From the NCBI RefSeq assembly GCF_000237925.1, contig NW_017386011.1, positions 774,734 to 838,733 of the forward strand: DNA of 64,000 nt. The letters are read 5' to 3'. Shown here one piece after another: positions 1-14,800 of the stretch (the first letter of the stretch is position 1; the number at the start of each line of letters is the position of its first letter). The DNA is from Schistosoma mansoni (taxonomy: Eukaryota; Platyhelminthes; Trematoda; Strigeidida; Schistosomatidae). The notes under the pieces were generated by a model, which saw nothing but the letters and a program-made list of their open reading frames with translations, was not told the origin of the DNA and made no database searches. The translations under genes were made by a program, and so were the position numbers.

Positions 1-59
1 CATTCTTGTTTAGCCTTGTCGTTGACATAATTTTAGAGATAACTTTCCTTATCTACATT

Positions 60-1155
60 TCCAGGAGTTGGACTTTTACCTGGAGATTCACTTGTTGACT
101 TAGAATATGCCGATGACATAGTTCTATTTGGTAAAGACTGACAAAATGCAGTCTCCTGACCACCATAAGCAACAATGCAAGTATGTTTGGGATGCGATTC
201 TCCCCTTCGAAATGCAAAATGTTGCGTCGACAGATGAATTAATGATATGGAGTAAAGCAGTTGTGCGTGTCGACCGCTTCACTTATCTTTGGAGTTCCGT
301 TAGCTCTTGTGGTCTGGTGTGCGACGAAATCTCAACACGGATACAGAAGGCTCGTCTAGCTTTCGCCAACTTGCGTCATTTATGGCGTAGGCGAGATATC
401 CGCCTATCAACCAAAGGACGGGTTTACTGCTCAGCAGTTCGTCCCATCCTACTTTATGGCAGTGAAACATGGCCGATAAGAGCAGAGGATATTCGTAGGC
501 TACTAGTATTTGATCACAGGTGTCTTCGAAACATTGCTCGTATATCCTGGGATCACCGAGCAAGTAATGCAATTGTTAGGAAACGGATACTAGGTAAGGA
601 TGGCAAATCGATTGACGAAGTAGTAAAACTTCATCAGTTGAGATGGCTGGGACAAGTGTCACGTATGCCCAACCACCGACTGCACCGAAGTGCAATGTTT
701 CATGGTATAGGAGTAGGTTGGAAGAAAGCTAGTGGCGACCAGACCAAAACATGGCACAAATCCATGAATTCACTGACAAGTTGACTGAGCCATGTGGGTA
801 GATGTAGACTATCTGGTTGATATTCGCGAGACGATAGCAACCGATGGTTAGAGACCTTGAATGACATGGCTCAAACTCATTTGTAACGTCGAAGGTGCAC
901 CCACTCTTTGTGTTCTTTCAAATTTTAATCTTCTGAATTCTTCATGTCTCCCTTTTAACTCTTTCCAAATTTATTTCACTAGATTATACTCCTTGAATAA
1001 CATCTTCAAATGCTAATTTTCTGATTACTGCTTATACCCTTACTACCTCCACTACTGTTGGGTTTGAATCGACAATTGTATCTCCGTACTAATGTAGTTT
1101 GACAACTTCGACTGATGCTTACGTACGAAGTTCTACGTTGTTGCTGATTGATTGA
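60..1155 (+). mobile_element. LINE-B fragment: end of reverse transcriptase, C-terminal region and 3' tail
   Basis: The RT catalytic motif YADDIVLF is at 106-129, soon followed by a stop. The next open stretch (128-784) holds the post-RT motifs LLYGSETWPIRAED, FDHRCLRNIARISWDHR and LRWLGQVSRMPNHR. The 3' part runs to a tail ending in tacgtacgaagttctacgtt. Stops and indels make it dead. It lies upstream of the first visible kleisin exon, probably in an intron. Confidence 0.85.
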
Positions 1156-1354
1156 CTTCTTCAGAGTAAATGAAACGTGGCTTATATTAAGTCAAGAGAC
1201 GTCTACTCATTGATATAGCCCCCCCCCAAATATATTTTTCATTAGCTTGCTGCCCAATGCTCAATTTACTTGAAACCACCGTATAAAGGTTTTCATCATT
1301 TCGCCAACAGGTTTCTAGTTCAGCTAGACCCGCCTTTTTAACCTATCCTTCATA

Positions 1355-1425
1355 GAAATGTCGCACCTTGCATCATTTATTGCGTCGACGAGATATCCGT
1401 TTACTAACCAAAGGACGGGTTTATA
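1355..1425 (+). mobile_element. Short LINE-B fragment
   Basis: About 65 bp (gcatcatttattgcgtcgac onward) repeats the LINE-B segment seen at 32930-32985, then sequence becomes unrelated. 1430-2080 holds nothing I recognise. Confidence 0.6.
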
Positions 1426-2084
1426 CCACCGACCCGAGGATCACCTTCAAGAGTCTGCACAGTCAAGGTTCATTATTTACTTCAACCCTCTTGCTAAGTT
1501 TTATCAATCTTTTTTATCTGAACTACTGTAGAAACGCTTGGCAAAATGCTACAAATGAATGCCTCGGTCTTTTCTAAGTGTGTCTGTACAAAGCCGATAG
1601 GAGTTAGTGTTCGAAAATCCTTTATACTCAGTGTATTTTAGACAAGTGCACATCTACGAAACCATTTGTTACATCCACCACACTACATCTCTTCCTCAAC
1701 AAGAAACTATTGGGCTGTCCACACGTATGAAAATAGCAAACCGTTATTAAAAAACTTACAAAACATTTGCTCAGTGATTAATAACCTCAGACAATAGAAT
1801 TGTATAAACTGTCCGATTAAAAAAAAACGACAAAAATACACAAGATCCCAGGAGGCACAAAAACTAGTCAAAACTAGCATACCTCAAGACGAATTTGAAG
1901 AGAATCTCAAACCGAAATAATCCAAGTTGGCTAAATATACTTTTGATGCAATAAACACTAAATGTTCAGTTTGGCATAAACAGAAGGCTTAATGACTTAC
2001 GTTAGCCATGGCAGTTAAAGTTAACATTTGAATCAATGTCTGGTGCATAATTACTCGAGTCACCTTTATTTCTATTACTCTCAG

Positions 2085-2300
2085 TCAGTCAGTCACAGCG
2101 TAAAACTTCGTACGTACGTACATCTGTTCGAGCTGCCATACCACATTAGCACAGAGATGCAGTTGTCGATTCAAATCCCATAATGGTAGAAGTAGTAATA
2201 GTATAAGCATTATGTGAAAGATTAAGTGTTGAAGATGTTATTAAAGGAGTATAATACAGTGAAATAAATTTGGGAAGAGAGAAAGGATACTCTAAGGAGT
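2085..2300 (-). mobile_element. LINE-B 3'-tail fragment (antisense)
   Basis: Begins with gtcagtcagtcacagcgtaa and acttcgtacgtacgtac, the reverse complement of the LINE-B tail, and continues through the 3' untranslated part (cattatgtgaaagatta). The same segment recurs near 14920-15100. It lies just upstream of the first visible kleisin exon. Confidence 0.75.
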
Positions 2301-2856
2301 TACGATTCATATTACTGACTTTTTATGAAATGTATGTCTCCCTACCTTCATCTTTTCGTTAGATTTTCATTACCCTTATGATTCGTGACAACAAAGACAG
2401 AGTAACGGCTAAGAAACATCTATCCTAAATATTGCTTCACTGACTAGATCCATACCATGCCTGACCCAGCAGTTGACATTTGTACCATCTAAAGCTGTAT
2501 CTCTGTTGTGTAAGTCTGATTAGAACAACCTGGAAATCCAGCAAACTAAATGATCAGTAACATGTCTCAGTTCAAAATGATAATTTATTAAAAAACGAAA
2601 TTACCGAAGGAATGTCAGAAAAAACAAAAGATTGGATCCATGTAAATATGACAATCATATTTTGGTTTATATAAGCGAATTATGTATGGACATTCATTGA
2701 TGAGGTAGCTTTGTTACGTGTTCTACTCAAGATATTCAAACTTCACATACTTACTACATGTTATTTTTAAGGATACCGACCCTATTTAAGCTTATCAGTA
2801 CCCATGTCGAAACAAGTATTTGTGACTACTTTTACATGTCTTCTATCCTATTATAG

Positions 2857-5800
2857 ACAACTGGTGCTCGTTTTTCTTTTGAAGAAGATTTGTTGCCGGA
2901 GTTTATCTTTGAGTCGACAAACCGTGGTGATCATACCACTCAACCAGTAGATTTAATTCCCATTGAGATTCCAAATGAAAAGAGATACATTTCTAAACAT
3001 TTGGTGTACGAAAATAAAGCTGAAGTTACCGAATACTCTGTAGTAGAGAGATCATGTTATTCAGATAAAACTCAAAGGTTTGTTTTCATTTCACTGAATA
3101 CATTTTCCGGGTTCACTTGTCCTAATTTTGTTTCTTGTTAAATTAGCAGTCTAATTTCGTTGAGCTTGATCAAATTCAATTCGTGACAAAAATCCTAGTA
3201 TAAAACTACCTGTGTATGTGATGTGCATGTTTAGTATGTTTATTATCCATCAAATGATTCATGGTTATAAAACGAACCACCTTCTCTACTTACCTATATT
3301 GCACTATTTATTATTTATTTATTTAAACACATAAATATTGGTACAAGCAAGCACCAGATAAATATTCACCTCACAAATCTCATTTGATTTGTGTGAGGGC
3401 TGTGATACTGCCCAGGTGCCCAGACTGAGGCAGGTGGTTTTCTTAGGGGGCCACACCCCGAGCCTTGACCTGAAGGTCTAGTTCACAAGGCAGTGGAGCA
3501 TCTTAAGGAGATGCATTCCCATGGTAGTCGGTGACCAACGCTTGGTTCATACGCCATTTGTTCCTTCAGGATACTGGAGCCCATGTGCACCATTGGTTTA
3601 GAATCAGGGTTTTCCAACTCCCCTAGGTGGACTTTCAGTGTCCACCAACCCGGTTGAAGCGCCGGACATTCGCTTTCCGTCCTCTCAATTTCGTGAACAA
3701 CACCTGTGGTGCGAGAAGGCAGTGAGTAGGACTTCCCTGGCAGAGGCTATATATTCGCGTGTCTATGTGAGAGCATTTGGAGAGGGAGAGCGGACTCTTC
3801 CCACTCTCGACCGTACCAGGGCATTTGGGGGCCATTGAACCTAATATACTATAGAAAAGCATAAATTTTATTTGTAGTACATTTTGGTTTTTCTTACCTA
3901 AGTTAGGGAATTAGTGGCTTCATAAACGATCATTTCCCTATAATCTTCTCCTTTTTGCATTATCAGTCAGTTAGCTACAACGTAGGATCAGGCATATATA
4001 TGTATCGGTCCAGATTGTCATACCTCATCAGCACAACAAGATCAACACCAAACCCATTGAAGTAGTTACTTCAATGGTAGTAATATATAAAAGAAAGATT
4101 GTGTATAAGGATATAATACAGGGAGAAAGAATTAATTCATAGAAATAAAGGTAAAAGTGATTTTAATCTCACTGTTTAAGGAAAGACAAAGAGTGTATAC
4201 ATGTACACCATTATGATCGATTCTGAGTTATGTCAACCAAAGTCTCTAATCATTGGTTATGATAGTCACATGGACCCCAACTAATTAGTCTGGATCTGTC
4301 AACATGGCTCTGATTAGAAATTGTTGACTTGAAGGACTGATGCCGCGTTTTGGTTTGGCCTCTCTTAACCTTCTTCCAACCGCCTACAGGAATAGTCAGT
4401 ATTGCTCGTCGTGGTAATCGGTGGTTGGGCATGCGTAATACTTACCCTCACCATCAGTCTATAAAGATCCATAACGAATGCTATAATAATCTATTATTGG
4501 GCACCGGCTACCATAGAACCGCATCTTTCAACGTTGCTCCACTGTTTTGCGGATTAGACTTCTTGTTCATTGATTCTAGAAGGGCCTTTCTAGAAAACCA
4601 CCTGCTTCTGTTTGGGCAACCAGGAAGTATCACACCCCTCACTTTTTATGGCCCATATATATTTTGGTGCCCCTTTGTACCAATGTTTGTGTTTAAATAA
4701 GCAATTAAATAAGACATTCTTTTGATTCAAACGCGATATCAGTCCAGAATGGCACCAGCATAATGACAAGTATTACTGGGCAAATGTATTATTTAAATAG
4801 AACCGTTCGGGACGTAATAGTATCCCGTATATATAGTTGTGGAGTGTTGGTTTGTCCATAAAATCTATTCTTATTCGATCATTCGGATATTATGTGAGGT
4901 GTGTAAAGTGACAATTAATTTGTAAACACAGTCTCGATTTCTGCGACAACGAAAATGATTTAACTGGGAATTGCGTTTTTTATGTAGTGTACTACCAATA
5001 CGTTTGAATCTATGTCATTTGCTTTCTAAAACATTTTTTTTCAAGGCCCATAACAACAATACAAGGAAACAATGTAATATTCGATTCCGTATCAAATCAG
5101 TTTGTTCCCGTATCTACAGAAACAGTGAACCCGTAAGTTTCGATCGAAATATTTTACTTAATAACACTTATTACGTTCGAATGTATTCGATAAATTTTTC
5201 ATATTTGGTAACGAGCTAGACGTTTGCACTGAACTTAACAAAGTTAATCGGCTATCTGGTCAAACGTACGCAGGTGAAATAAATTTGAAGATGTAATTCG
5301 CTAGCTGAAAACCGATTGTGCTAATCACTGTACCGATAACTGTAATTTCCTCATCTTAGTTCTATCTTGTCAGTATTATTTTCCGTAAAGATAACGACTA
5401 TCTCAATAGCCATTGTCATCATCTTTGATTATTTTAAGGTAAAGCGTTTGTTTCCAAACCTAATTTCCTAACACTTTTACCTCATTGTTCCTGAGTAAAA
5501 ACCGTTACTTTTTGAATGATAAGGTTTATGACGATGGTAAGGTTGAAACTAATTCACATCGCATTTGATATAATCAAATGCAAAATTTATATTCTTAGCA
5601 TAAGGATGGGTGTTGCGGTGATGGTTGAATTTTCATAGTTTACATCACTGACTGATCTTAATTACGTAGTGATCGGAAACTAGAATGCACCAAACAGCTC
5701 TTTTATCTGAGTATAGGACTTCTTAGCAATGCACATTCACCACCCCATCAAGGGTCGAATGTAGGACCTTCAGTTCAACTTGCAGTGTGTGTAGGGAAAA

Positions 5801-8800
5801 ACAGTCTTACACTCATGGCAATCACAGATAATCTGAATTTGTTATCACAGGCAACTGTGAACTAAGGATTGTCATGATTGCATAGTTTAAACATGTGTAG
5901 TGAAGATTTGTTGCTCAGGTGGATGATTTAATTAAAGTTTTGTTTTCTAAGTTCAGTGGAAAAAAACTCCACCCAAATTAAGCATGTGTAAACAGGGAAG
6001 TCGGAAAATCCTGATTCCAAACCAATGGTTCACATGGGCTCCAGTATCCTGATGGCGTATAAACTAATTGTTGCTCACCGGCTACCGTGGACTTCATCTC
6101 CTAACGTTGCTTCACTGCCCTATGGATTAGACTTTTAGGTCAAAAGCTACGGGTATAGCTTCCTAAGAAAATCACCTGGTTTGTGCACCTGAACAGTATC
6201 CCAGCCCTCACACAAATCGAGTAATTTATGTGGCGCTTATCTATTTGATCCTTCCTTGCATCAATGTTTATGTGTTTAAATGAATAAGTTGATATCATCT
6301 TAAATTTTCAGTGACAAAATATAGTACTGTATAAAATTTATCTAAAGCCCATCTTAATGCAGTTTATAGACTTATGTTGTGATTTACTATTGTTTTCAAC
6401 TCTATGATGATCCGAAGTGCATGTATAGTGTTGAGATACAATAATTGATATGCAGCACTACTGCATTGGGTTTAGTGTATCTCAGCTTCTATGACACATC
6501 GCAAAGTATCTGAGAGATTATCATCTCACTTTTTTTATTATGTTGGGATTCACTTACTTCCTTCCAATTTATTTTTTCAAGCTCAAAGGATTTGACTAAT
6601 GTGGAAACGCTTGCTCAAGGAAGCGCTGATGTATGCACAGTTTCACAGTCGTCTGATATACCTATGGACTCAGTCAATGCGTAAGTTTTCTTTTTATGAA
6701 AGTCTTGTATCTGCTTGAATGCTAGTGTAATGAAAACTATTGTATGAATCAACTTGTTTAAGGATTGGGAATGTTAGTGTGTGAAATAGTACCCGTGTTC
6801 TTGAAATTCCCTGAGGAGTAAATTTGTAGACGTGAGTCGACTACGACTCACATTCACTGTATCTTCAAATGGGGACAGCATTTTTGTTCATTTACTGTGA
6901 GGTCTGATTGGTTATTGAGCAAAGACATTTGCCCTACCCTAATTAGAAATATGTAGACTATCGTTATATTTGAAATATTAATTAACTCATGTTTTTCAAT
7001 TGGACTTCACTCTTTGTTGGCTGTTGTTTTATTTCAATCTTTGATCGTGATCTAGTTTAGTAGTCTAATTCTATAGTGTATTTTGTGTATGGTCAAAACG
7101 TTGGAGTAAATGATGCTGAGGTTCGAGGTAGTGTGCTGGATTTGGTCGATTCATTTGAACACATGAGACCTGGTACAACGTAGCGCCGAAAAAAGAATGC
7201 TCCACTTAAATACAGAGGAGAAATTATGAACAAAAAAAGTGGATAAACGGTGAGCAGTCGAAAAGAAAGACTCAAACGTAGATGAACAAAAATGCTGTAT
7301 AACGAAACTTATGATTTGACTAACAACAAGGTCATTAAAAATTATTTCCACTAAAGAAATTCCTCTCACTTTTATAAAGCAAGTTAACGAATTCTATTCC
7401 AAATCATGTCTGATTGCGTCTCAAGCCACCTAGTGAGACCGGATTCAGGAGCTCAACCTGGGATTTGTAATAAATCAACAGCTGTCGACTGTATATAGCT
7501 CTCTTTCATGCTACGTCCCTATGTCATAAACTGACTACTTTCACTTTTTCCACCCAACCCCAGAGTCAACAAACAGTACACAATATGGGAGTCGCCCCGA
7601 AAGTGTTTGTGACATGTTCAAACCACTAAAGCTGATGTCTAGAATTGGTGACACTAATTCAGTTATCGTCGCTAAAAACTGACGTGCGTTGCCGAATTTT
7701 AGGATTACTAATATGGGGTTGTCATTGAGTGTCAGCAGTCATTCGGAGTAAACGATAGTCAAACACAGAGTTGAGTAACGTCGTCAACTCGAAGAGATGG
7801 AGTCTCACAAAAAAGCAGCGAGATTTCTCTAACTGACGCATTGTGGACTCAACCTTGTACATGCGGATTAGCATCTTGATGTTTGGTATAGGAAGCTCTA
7901 GCGTTCACATATGAAATTTGATCTCATCACTCATGCCACCATCAGCACTCACACAACTACCCATATACACAAACTTTTGACTGATTAAGAAAGAATATTG
8001 ATATTGAGCAATTCTGCTTAACTCCACTGCTCGAATGGATTAAAGTCTCCTGTGTTCGTTTACAGAGCCTTCAAAATGTTGAAAAATTCTCAGGCACAAT
8101 CTTCTTCAACAGACATTTCGACAGTATAGTCCCACTCAATAAATCAAAGGCTGTCCCGGTGCCAAGAAAAACAGAGATTGTTGGTGTGGAATAAGTATGT
8201 CGATATTCCAACAGTTAGCGGATGGTGAAGAAGTAGTCAATACATCCGCCAACAAGGACAAAAATCAGCCTATTCCTCACTAGTCAATCTGTCACGGGTT
8301 TCTAGGAGTCTGACAAGTTGGATAAAAGCCATTAGTTTGGATGTAATTGGAAGTAAACTTGTCCACTGATAGTTGTTTGCATAGGTGACGTCAGTCAGCT
8401 ACAACATAGGACCAGGCACATATATGCATCTGTCCAGATTGCCATACCTCATCAGCACAACAACATGAACATCAAATTCAGTGGTAGTAATATATAGAAA
8501 CCCCCCTTGTGATATATAGAAAAGATTGCACATAAGGAAGAAAGAATTAGTTCGTAGAAAGGTAGGTATAAAGTAGTTTTAATCTCACTTACGAGTATCT
8601 TCTACTCTTAATGGCCAAGTTTCGCAGTGGTGAAATTAAACAAAATGAACTGCTGCTCAGTATACTTGTACTTTAATTGATAGACAAATATCTCACCTTC
8701 ACCATAGGTGACATAAGTTGGCAAAAGCCAAACGAACTTTTTAAATATGTGCAGAGATTTTGTCAGATACCAACTCATTAGGGATGATCGGACTTCCATT

Positions 8801-11800
8801 ATAAGTGGAGCTGTCGATGTGTTCGACTATTTTATTTCCTATCCTTAGTTCAGATGTTGACGCAGACCAGTCCTGAAGCAACAACTTGCATTTAGAGGGG
8901 GAGAAATGCATTTCAAACATCCTGGCATTGTTACTTAGTGTTACCAAAAGACTCTGGAATTTATCAGTCTTCACCAAACAGCACTATCTTATTTGCGCAT
9001 TCTAAGACATATGGACCTCTTGGTAGTGTAGTGAACAAGATCACGGGTGGGGACAATCGAATGTATGTGACACGAAAATTACCGACTATCTCAGTAAAAT
9101 CTGACAACCATACAGTAAACAATTGATTTGCAAACTACCAATTAGTTGTCTCAATCTTGACGATTCCTTCTGCAAATATCAGTCCATAGTCTCAGATTAT
9201 TATTGTTCATGCCTTTTCATACCAATTGCGTTTCGTTTCCGTTCTTTCCTTATCGATCTTCTGCTGAAATACATTCAATGCCCGACCACCGTTATAAACT
9301 ACTTGTGTGAATATAAGTAACCCACACCACAGTAGGAGATCAATTCCTGAAAATTCAGATGATGTGAACATTGTTTCCAGCAGTAGGTTCATGGTGAAAT
9401 GAAACAAAAGTGGAAGTAGTGGACAGTCTTGCCGGACACCACTTGAGGTTGAGAAATCAGATGATAGCTTACCGTAAGCTCTGGCTTGAGTAAAAAACCT
9501 TCATAAGGTTTATGTGCTTCCGATGTATGCCTTTCAATGATAGACACCGCCATAGAACCTCTCGGTCTATAAAGTCAAATGCAGCTTTTAAGTTAAGAAA
9601 GACTACCGTTATCGGACGCCGACAAACATGTCTGGGTTCCCAAATTTGACAAATGGTGAATATTTAGTCGATGGAGCCGCGACCAGGTCTGAAGCCAGCT
9701 TGATTTCCTTGTGTTTGTATTTCATCAGTCTTTATTATGAGCCTGATAGTTATTGGGGCTGGTATTTTAGACTCTATATTGGTTTAACTAATCTGTCTGT
9801 GGTTATCACAACTATGTGAGCGTATTGCAGTTCTCTTTTCACTATAAATATTAATGTATTGCACTTGAATTTGCATATTTATTCATTTATGTTTTTACAT
9901 TTTCAGAATTTCAACTAATGTGGATAGTGTAGTAATAGTAAGTTACGGATCAAATAATAATTCTAGTTATTTTTACCTACTGATCATTTGATTTACATAT
10001 ACAATAATATGTATGCTAGTCTATACAATGAAATTTTTCTGAAGTTCATGTAATAAGCTACATCCCCTAGAATAGCTGCTAACTTTACCTGGTGGTCGGG
10101 CTTGTCTATCGTAATAACTCAGCCAAGCTGTATTGACTGGAACACTCGTTTCTTTATGCCCTACCATTTCAGATAGATCAACTGGAAAACGTTTAAACCC
10201 AAAGCACTAACTTAAGGTACGAGGATGAATTTGTACTTCTGACTGTAGAGGAATGTGACAGTAGTTAGATGCTTCTCTCAGACAACCAACATCTTGAGTG
10301 GTGTTGCCTTCTCACAACGGATGTAAGCGGTTAAAAAACGTCACAACTTACCCCACGGATTTCCGTCTCAGGCATTAATACCTTGAAAAGTGCGGAGCTA
10401 ACTCATCAAAAACTTTCCATATATATGCCCTGCCACCTTCGGTCTTGACGATCGATTTTGTCTGGTATGGGATTAGGCTATGTGAAGAACAGATTTCCAT
10501 CTTGTCTAACTAACTAACGAATGGTATTCCTCATACATTTACAATCATTATTCTTAAATAATTTCACTGCAAGGTATTTTTAGTCCATTTCTTTATCTTC
10601 CCTTAAACCTTGAGATTTAAATTGCTTCATATCTATCTTTTTCCTGTACTATATCCTTATATAAAGTCTTTCTTTTATATATTACCACCACTAAATTAAC
10701 AAATTCTATGAATTGGGCGTTCATCTTGTTGTGCTAATGCGGTATGGAAAGTTGGACCGATGCATATGTGTGCCTGGTTCTACGTTGTAGCTGACTGACT
10801 GACTTTAGTCCGTTTGTTGATTCTGCCTTATATATTAAATGGGCTTCTGTGTGTTTTCAATGTCTTTGTGAAAATATCATGATATAGTTTCCATGTTATG
10901 TCTTTGTGTTGGATACATCAATGATCAAACACAGGATAAGTCACAATGATTTTTCTTATAATTGTGAATTACTGATGGGGATGTCAAATCCTTACTTGGT
11001 AAATAGCTTAATTTTGTAATTTCATTTTGAAAATTTGAATTCCCTTGTTTTCGCGCCAAAGGCGCTCTTTTCACCGTATTTCGTCGTATTTCCCACTTGT
11101 AAAATATCCTAAATGCTATTGGTCCGTTGTATCTTTGAGTGTGCTATTTTGTAATGCTGCCTATGGACAATTTATCACTGTATATATATACGTTTGAGTC
11201 TTTCCCCTTATGATTTGCTTGTACTCGGCTGCTTACGGAATTTATATTCCCCTATTTCGCCTTGGATTTCTTCCTCTAGTTAGCGGGGCCTGGGACAACG
11301 GATTAGATTAGCCTACTGTGTCATTGACCTTCGTTCGTTTACTGAGAAAATTGAATTAGCTCAAACATATCAATTACAAACTACGTTATGCATATTATTT
11401 GGTTAATATTTAGATCAATTTTTCAGTTTGTGTATTGTATTTAACAAGGGAAGTGATGGTAGTTTTTTTCACAATACTAATATGATTTTTTTTTATTTCA
11501 GCCTTCTGCACATTTCAGCACCGAAATAATCAATAATTCTACTCAATTGGTAAACATCAAACAATTGAATGTTGTATTAGAACAAGTTGAATTGACTACA
11601 GATTTTTTAACAGAAACCGAAATGACTCAGATATTACCTCAGAAAGAAGAAAGGTTAGTTACTCACTTTATAATTTATCTTTTTTCAAGCTACATTAATT
11701 TGCTACAAAAATACTTCGAAAAGGAATGTGTCTAAAATTAATACCATGTCATGACTATGTAAGAGGAAAAATATATAAAGAAAACTTAAAGCATTTTTTT

Positions 11801-14800
11801 AAGCTAGGGTGTTGTTTACCAAGTCGAGAAGACGAAAAGCGAATGTCCGGCACTTTAACCAGTTTGGTCAACACGGAGAGTCCACCTAGGGTAGTTTTAA
11901 AACCCTGATTCCGAACCAATGGTGCACATGGGCCCCAGTATCCTGAGGGAAAAATGGCGTGTGAATTATGGCACTGCATCTTCTAACGTTGCCCCACTGC
12001 CTTATGGATCAGATCTTTAGGTCAAAGGCTCCGAGTGTGACTTTTTAAGAAAAGAAACTGGTAGCGGGTAATGATGCTGTTCTAGATCTACGTTAAGGCC
12101 TGTTGAGAAATCTGCACATATTCTTCTTGTGTCATTCGCCTTCCTGATAACCACAATAGACACTGCTCAAGCAGAATAAGAAGCAGGCATAATAACTCCT
12201 CGTAGTTGAAAGCCATTGAGTTCTTCACCAACTTTTGATCATTCTGCTTATGACACTTGTCTCTGGGTAGAAAACATATTTAGCCACAGGCTTCAACCGA
12301 AGGGTTACTTTCATATTAGAGGACCAACCCAACAGTCTGGAAAATGGTCGAAAACTTCATCGTAAATGCTTCAGGCTCACGAAGTTGTCTTACCGAATGG
12401 CATACGGTACTTAACGCCACGTCACCTAAATGCAGCTGGTCGGACCAATCTAAACCAAGTAAATTTAGAACAGCTGGCGTTATATAACATACCCCAGTGA
12501 ACGTCGAATCACGGAAAGACACTTTATAAATCTAGTTGTCCCAACAAACGTGGATGATTACCACATGCAGTGCAAGGTTTTTTTATTGTCGGCACCGTGC
12601 GTGGGCTGCCGATTTTGATACAAAATTTTCGTGAGGGAATATTTATGTCTGATATAGCGTCAATTGGCAATCTAGACGGTTGCCCATTAATATTAAAGGG
12701 TAAGAAAATTTTCTGACAGGATGCTAATAGGTTCAATAAGTCTGTACACGATCTGGAACACAGGCTTTTTGGTATTTCTGGAGTGATTTCGCTTCCTCTT
12801 TTGACAAAATCCATCTTTGTGACCTATGGATTTGCATTTTCTACAACGATGTTTTTTAACGGACAGATGTAAGAAAATCAGTATCTTCGTTCATAACCAG
12901 CTTCAAATATCGGTAACTTATGTTGAACAATGAGGACAATATTGTTGAACAATAACAATCTCCAAACTGTTAGCTCAATAACTGGATGGTGTTCAAGAAT
13001 GAGCGATCACGTGGGTTCAGAGGCAAAATTGAATTACAGTACCTATCCAACTCACTCGGACCCAATTTCCGAAATAGCAACCGAACTTCCCAAGCATCAT
13101 CTTCGTTGGTAAAATCAAATTTAAATAAGTCCTCATAGCGCCGGAACTACATGTCAAAGTAGCATTGACATCGGGATCGTAATTCAGTTAGACGTCACAA
13201 GCAGTATCGTCGAATTTCATTACGATCTCGATGCCAACGTTGCCTGGTATTCCTAGCCCATCTCATTCGAGTTCAGTTCAATGTACGAAAACCAATCCTC
13301 TTGCTCCCTGCTGACACTGTAGTAAATGGCATTATATATACGAACCTATCTGTATAAACAACATCGTTGTAGAAAATGCAAATCCATGGATCACAAAGAT
13401 GGATTTGTCAAAAGAGGAAGCCAAATTGCTCCAGAAAATACCAGAAAGCTTATGTTCCAGATCGTGTACAAATTCGTTGAGCTTAATAGTGTCCACCATA
13501 ATAAGGTTAGAATTTCGGGAATTAAACTGCGCTAAAAAAATTTTGAATAACCACATTTTGTTATCATGAATAATAAAACTGAAGCTCTTTCAATACAACC
13601 ATAGGAGTTATTGTGATTACAACACGTCATAAAATTGGTATTATTTTAAAGTGTTCATCCATGGAAATCAGCGTCTTCTTATCTTGTTTTCAAAATGGTT
13701 ATCACTACAAACCAACCCATTTTCTTGCACTTAAGCACGACGTAATATTTTGAAACCTATTAAAACTATTGTCTAATTATAGATCAGAAGGGGTTTTGTG
13801 GAGAATTTAGTATTTTCATAGTTGAAATCATGAGTCAATTGAAGGTAGACCACCATGAAGAACCTGAAAGCACTAGATGGCCGTTTCGTCCTATTATGGG
13901 ACTCCTTAGCAGTGCGCATCGATGATCCCGCACTTGCAAGTTTCGAACCCAGGACCTACCAGTCTCGCGCCAGAGCTCTTAACCTCTAGACCACTGAGCC
14001 AGCCGGCATCCAACGGTGTTAATGTCTTCCAGGTTTTCCATGGTGGTCTAGCTTCAATTGACTCATGATTTCAACTATGAAAATGTTGTCTAATTATCAA
14101 TATCAACTTATTTTGGATGTAACAAAACTTCTATTCGTTTCTTTTCAATTTTCTTTAATTGCTCAATTGATTTCTTTGGAATGCATATTCAAATTACGTA
14201 AAATATATTAGTAGTGTAGATTTGTACTCATATACCTATGATTTTGGTATTTCTTCTATGACTAGAACCTTGAGTAGTACTTCTGAGCAAAACGTATGTC
14301 CGATTTCGTTACATCCTGTCGAATCTGAGGAGGATACTCATCGTCGTCGTATAAAAAAGCGTTCTAACAAACTCATCATTGATGAAATCACTCGATTAAC
14401 AGGATCAGAATTACGATGGAACATGTTACATGGCGAGGAAACTATGGTTACACGAGACGTTTATCTGGCTGAATCGACTCCTCGCAGTCAAACACAGTAT
14501 CTATTGTCTCGGAGTATTTCACGATTATTCTCTGTTCCTGGTAATCTGGAAACTGCTCTTAGTTTAAGACTTTGTGAAGTACGTCATTTATTTGCATTTG
14601 TACTTGTAACAAAGAGAATTTTCCTATCTGATACATTTTCATTCCAGTAAAACGGTGTTTTTCATAGAAGCAGAGTTAATCTTGACTTTGAAATGACGTT
14701 TTATTGATTATAGATATAATTGAATTAAGAGAGATATTTAGTAGCCTAACTTTAATTAATATATTCAGTGTTTTCGTAAGCTCTGACAGTTTCGTTTAGA

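Noticed and set aside
14220-14265. Acceptor at 14219 for kleisin exon 5
   Set aside because: It breaks the phase with the previous exon. The AG at 14264-14265 restores it.
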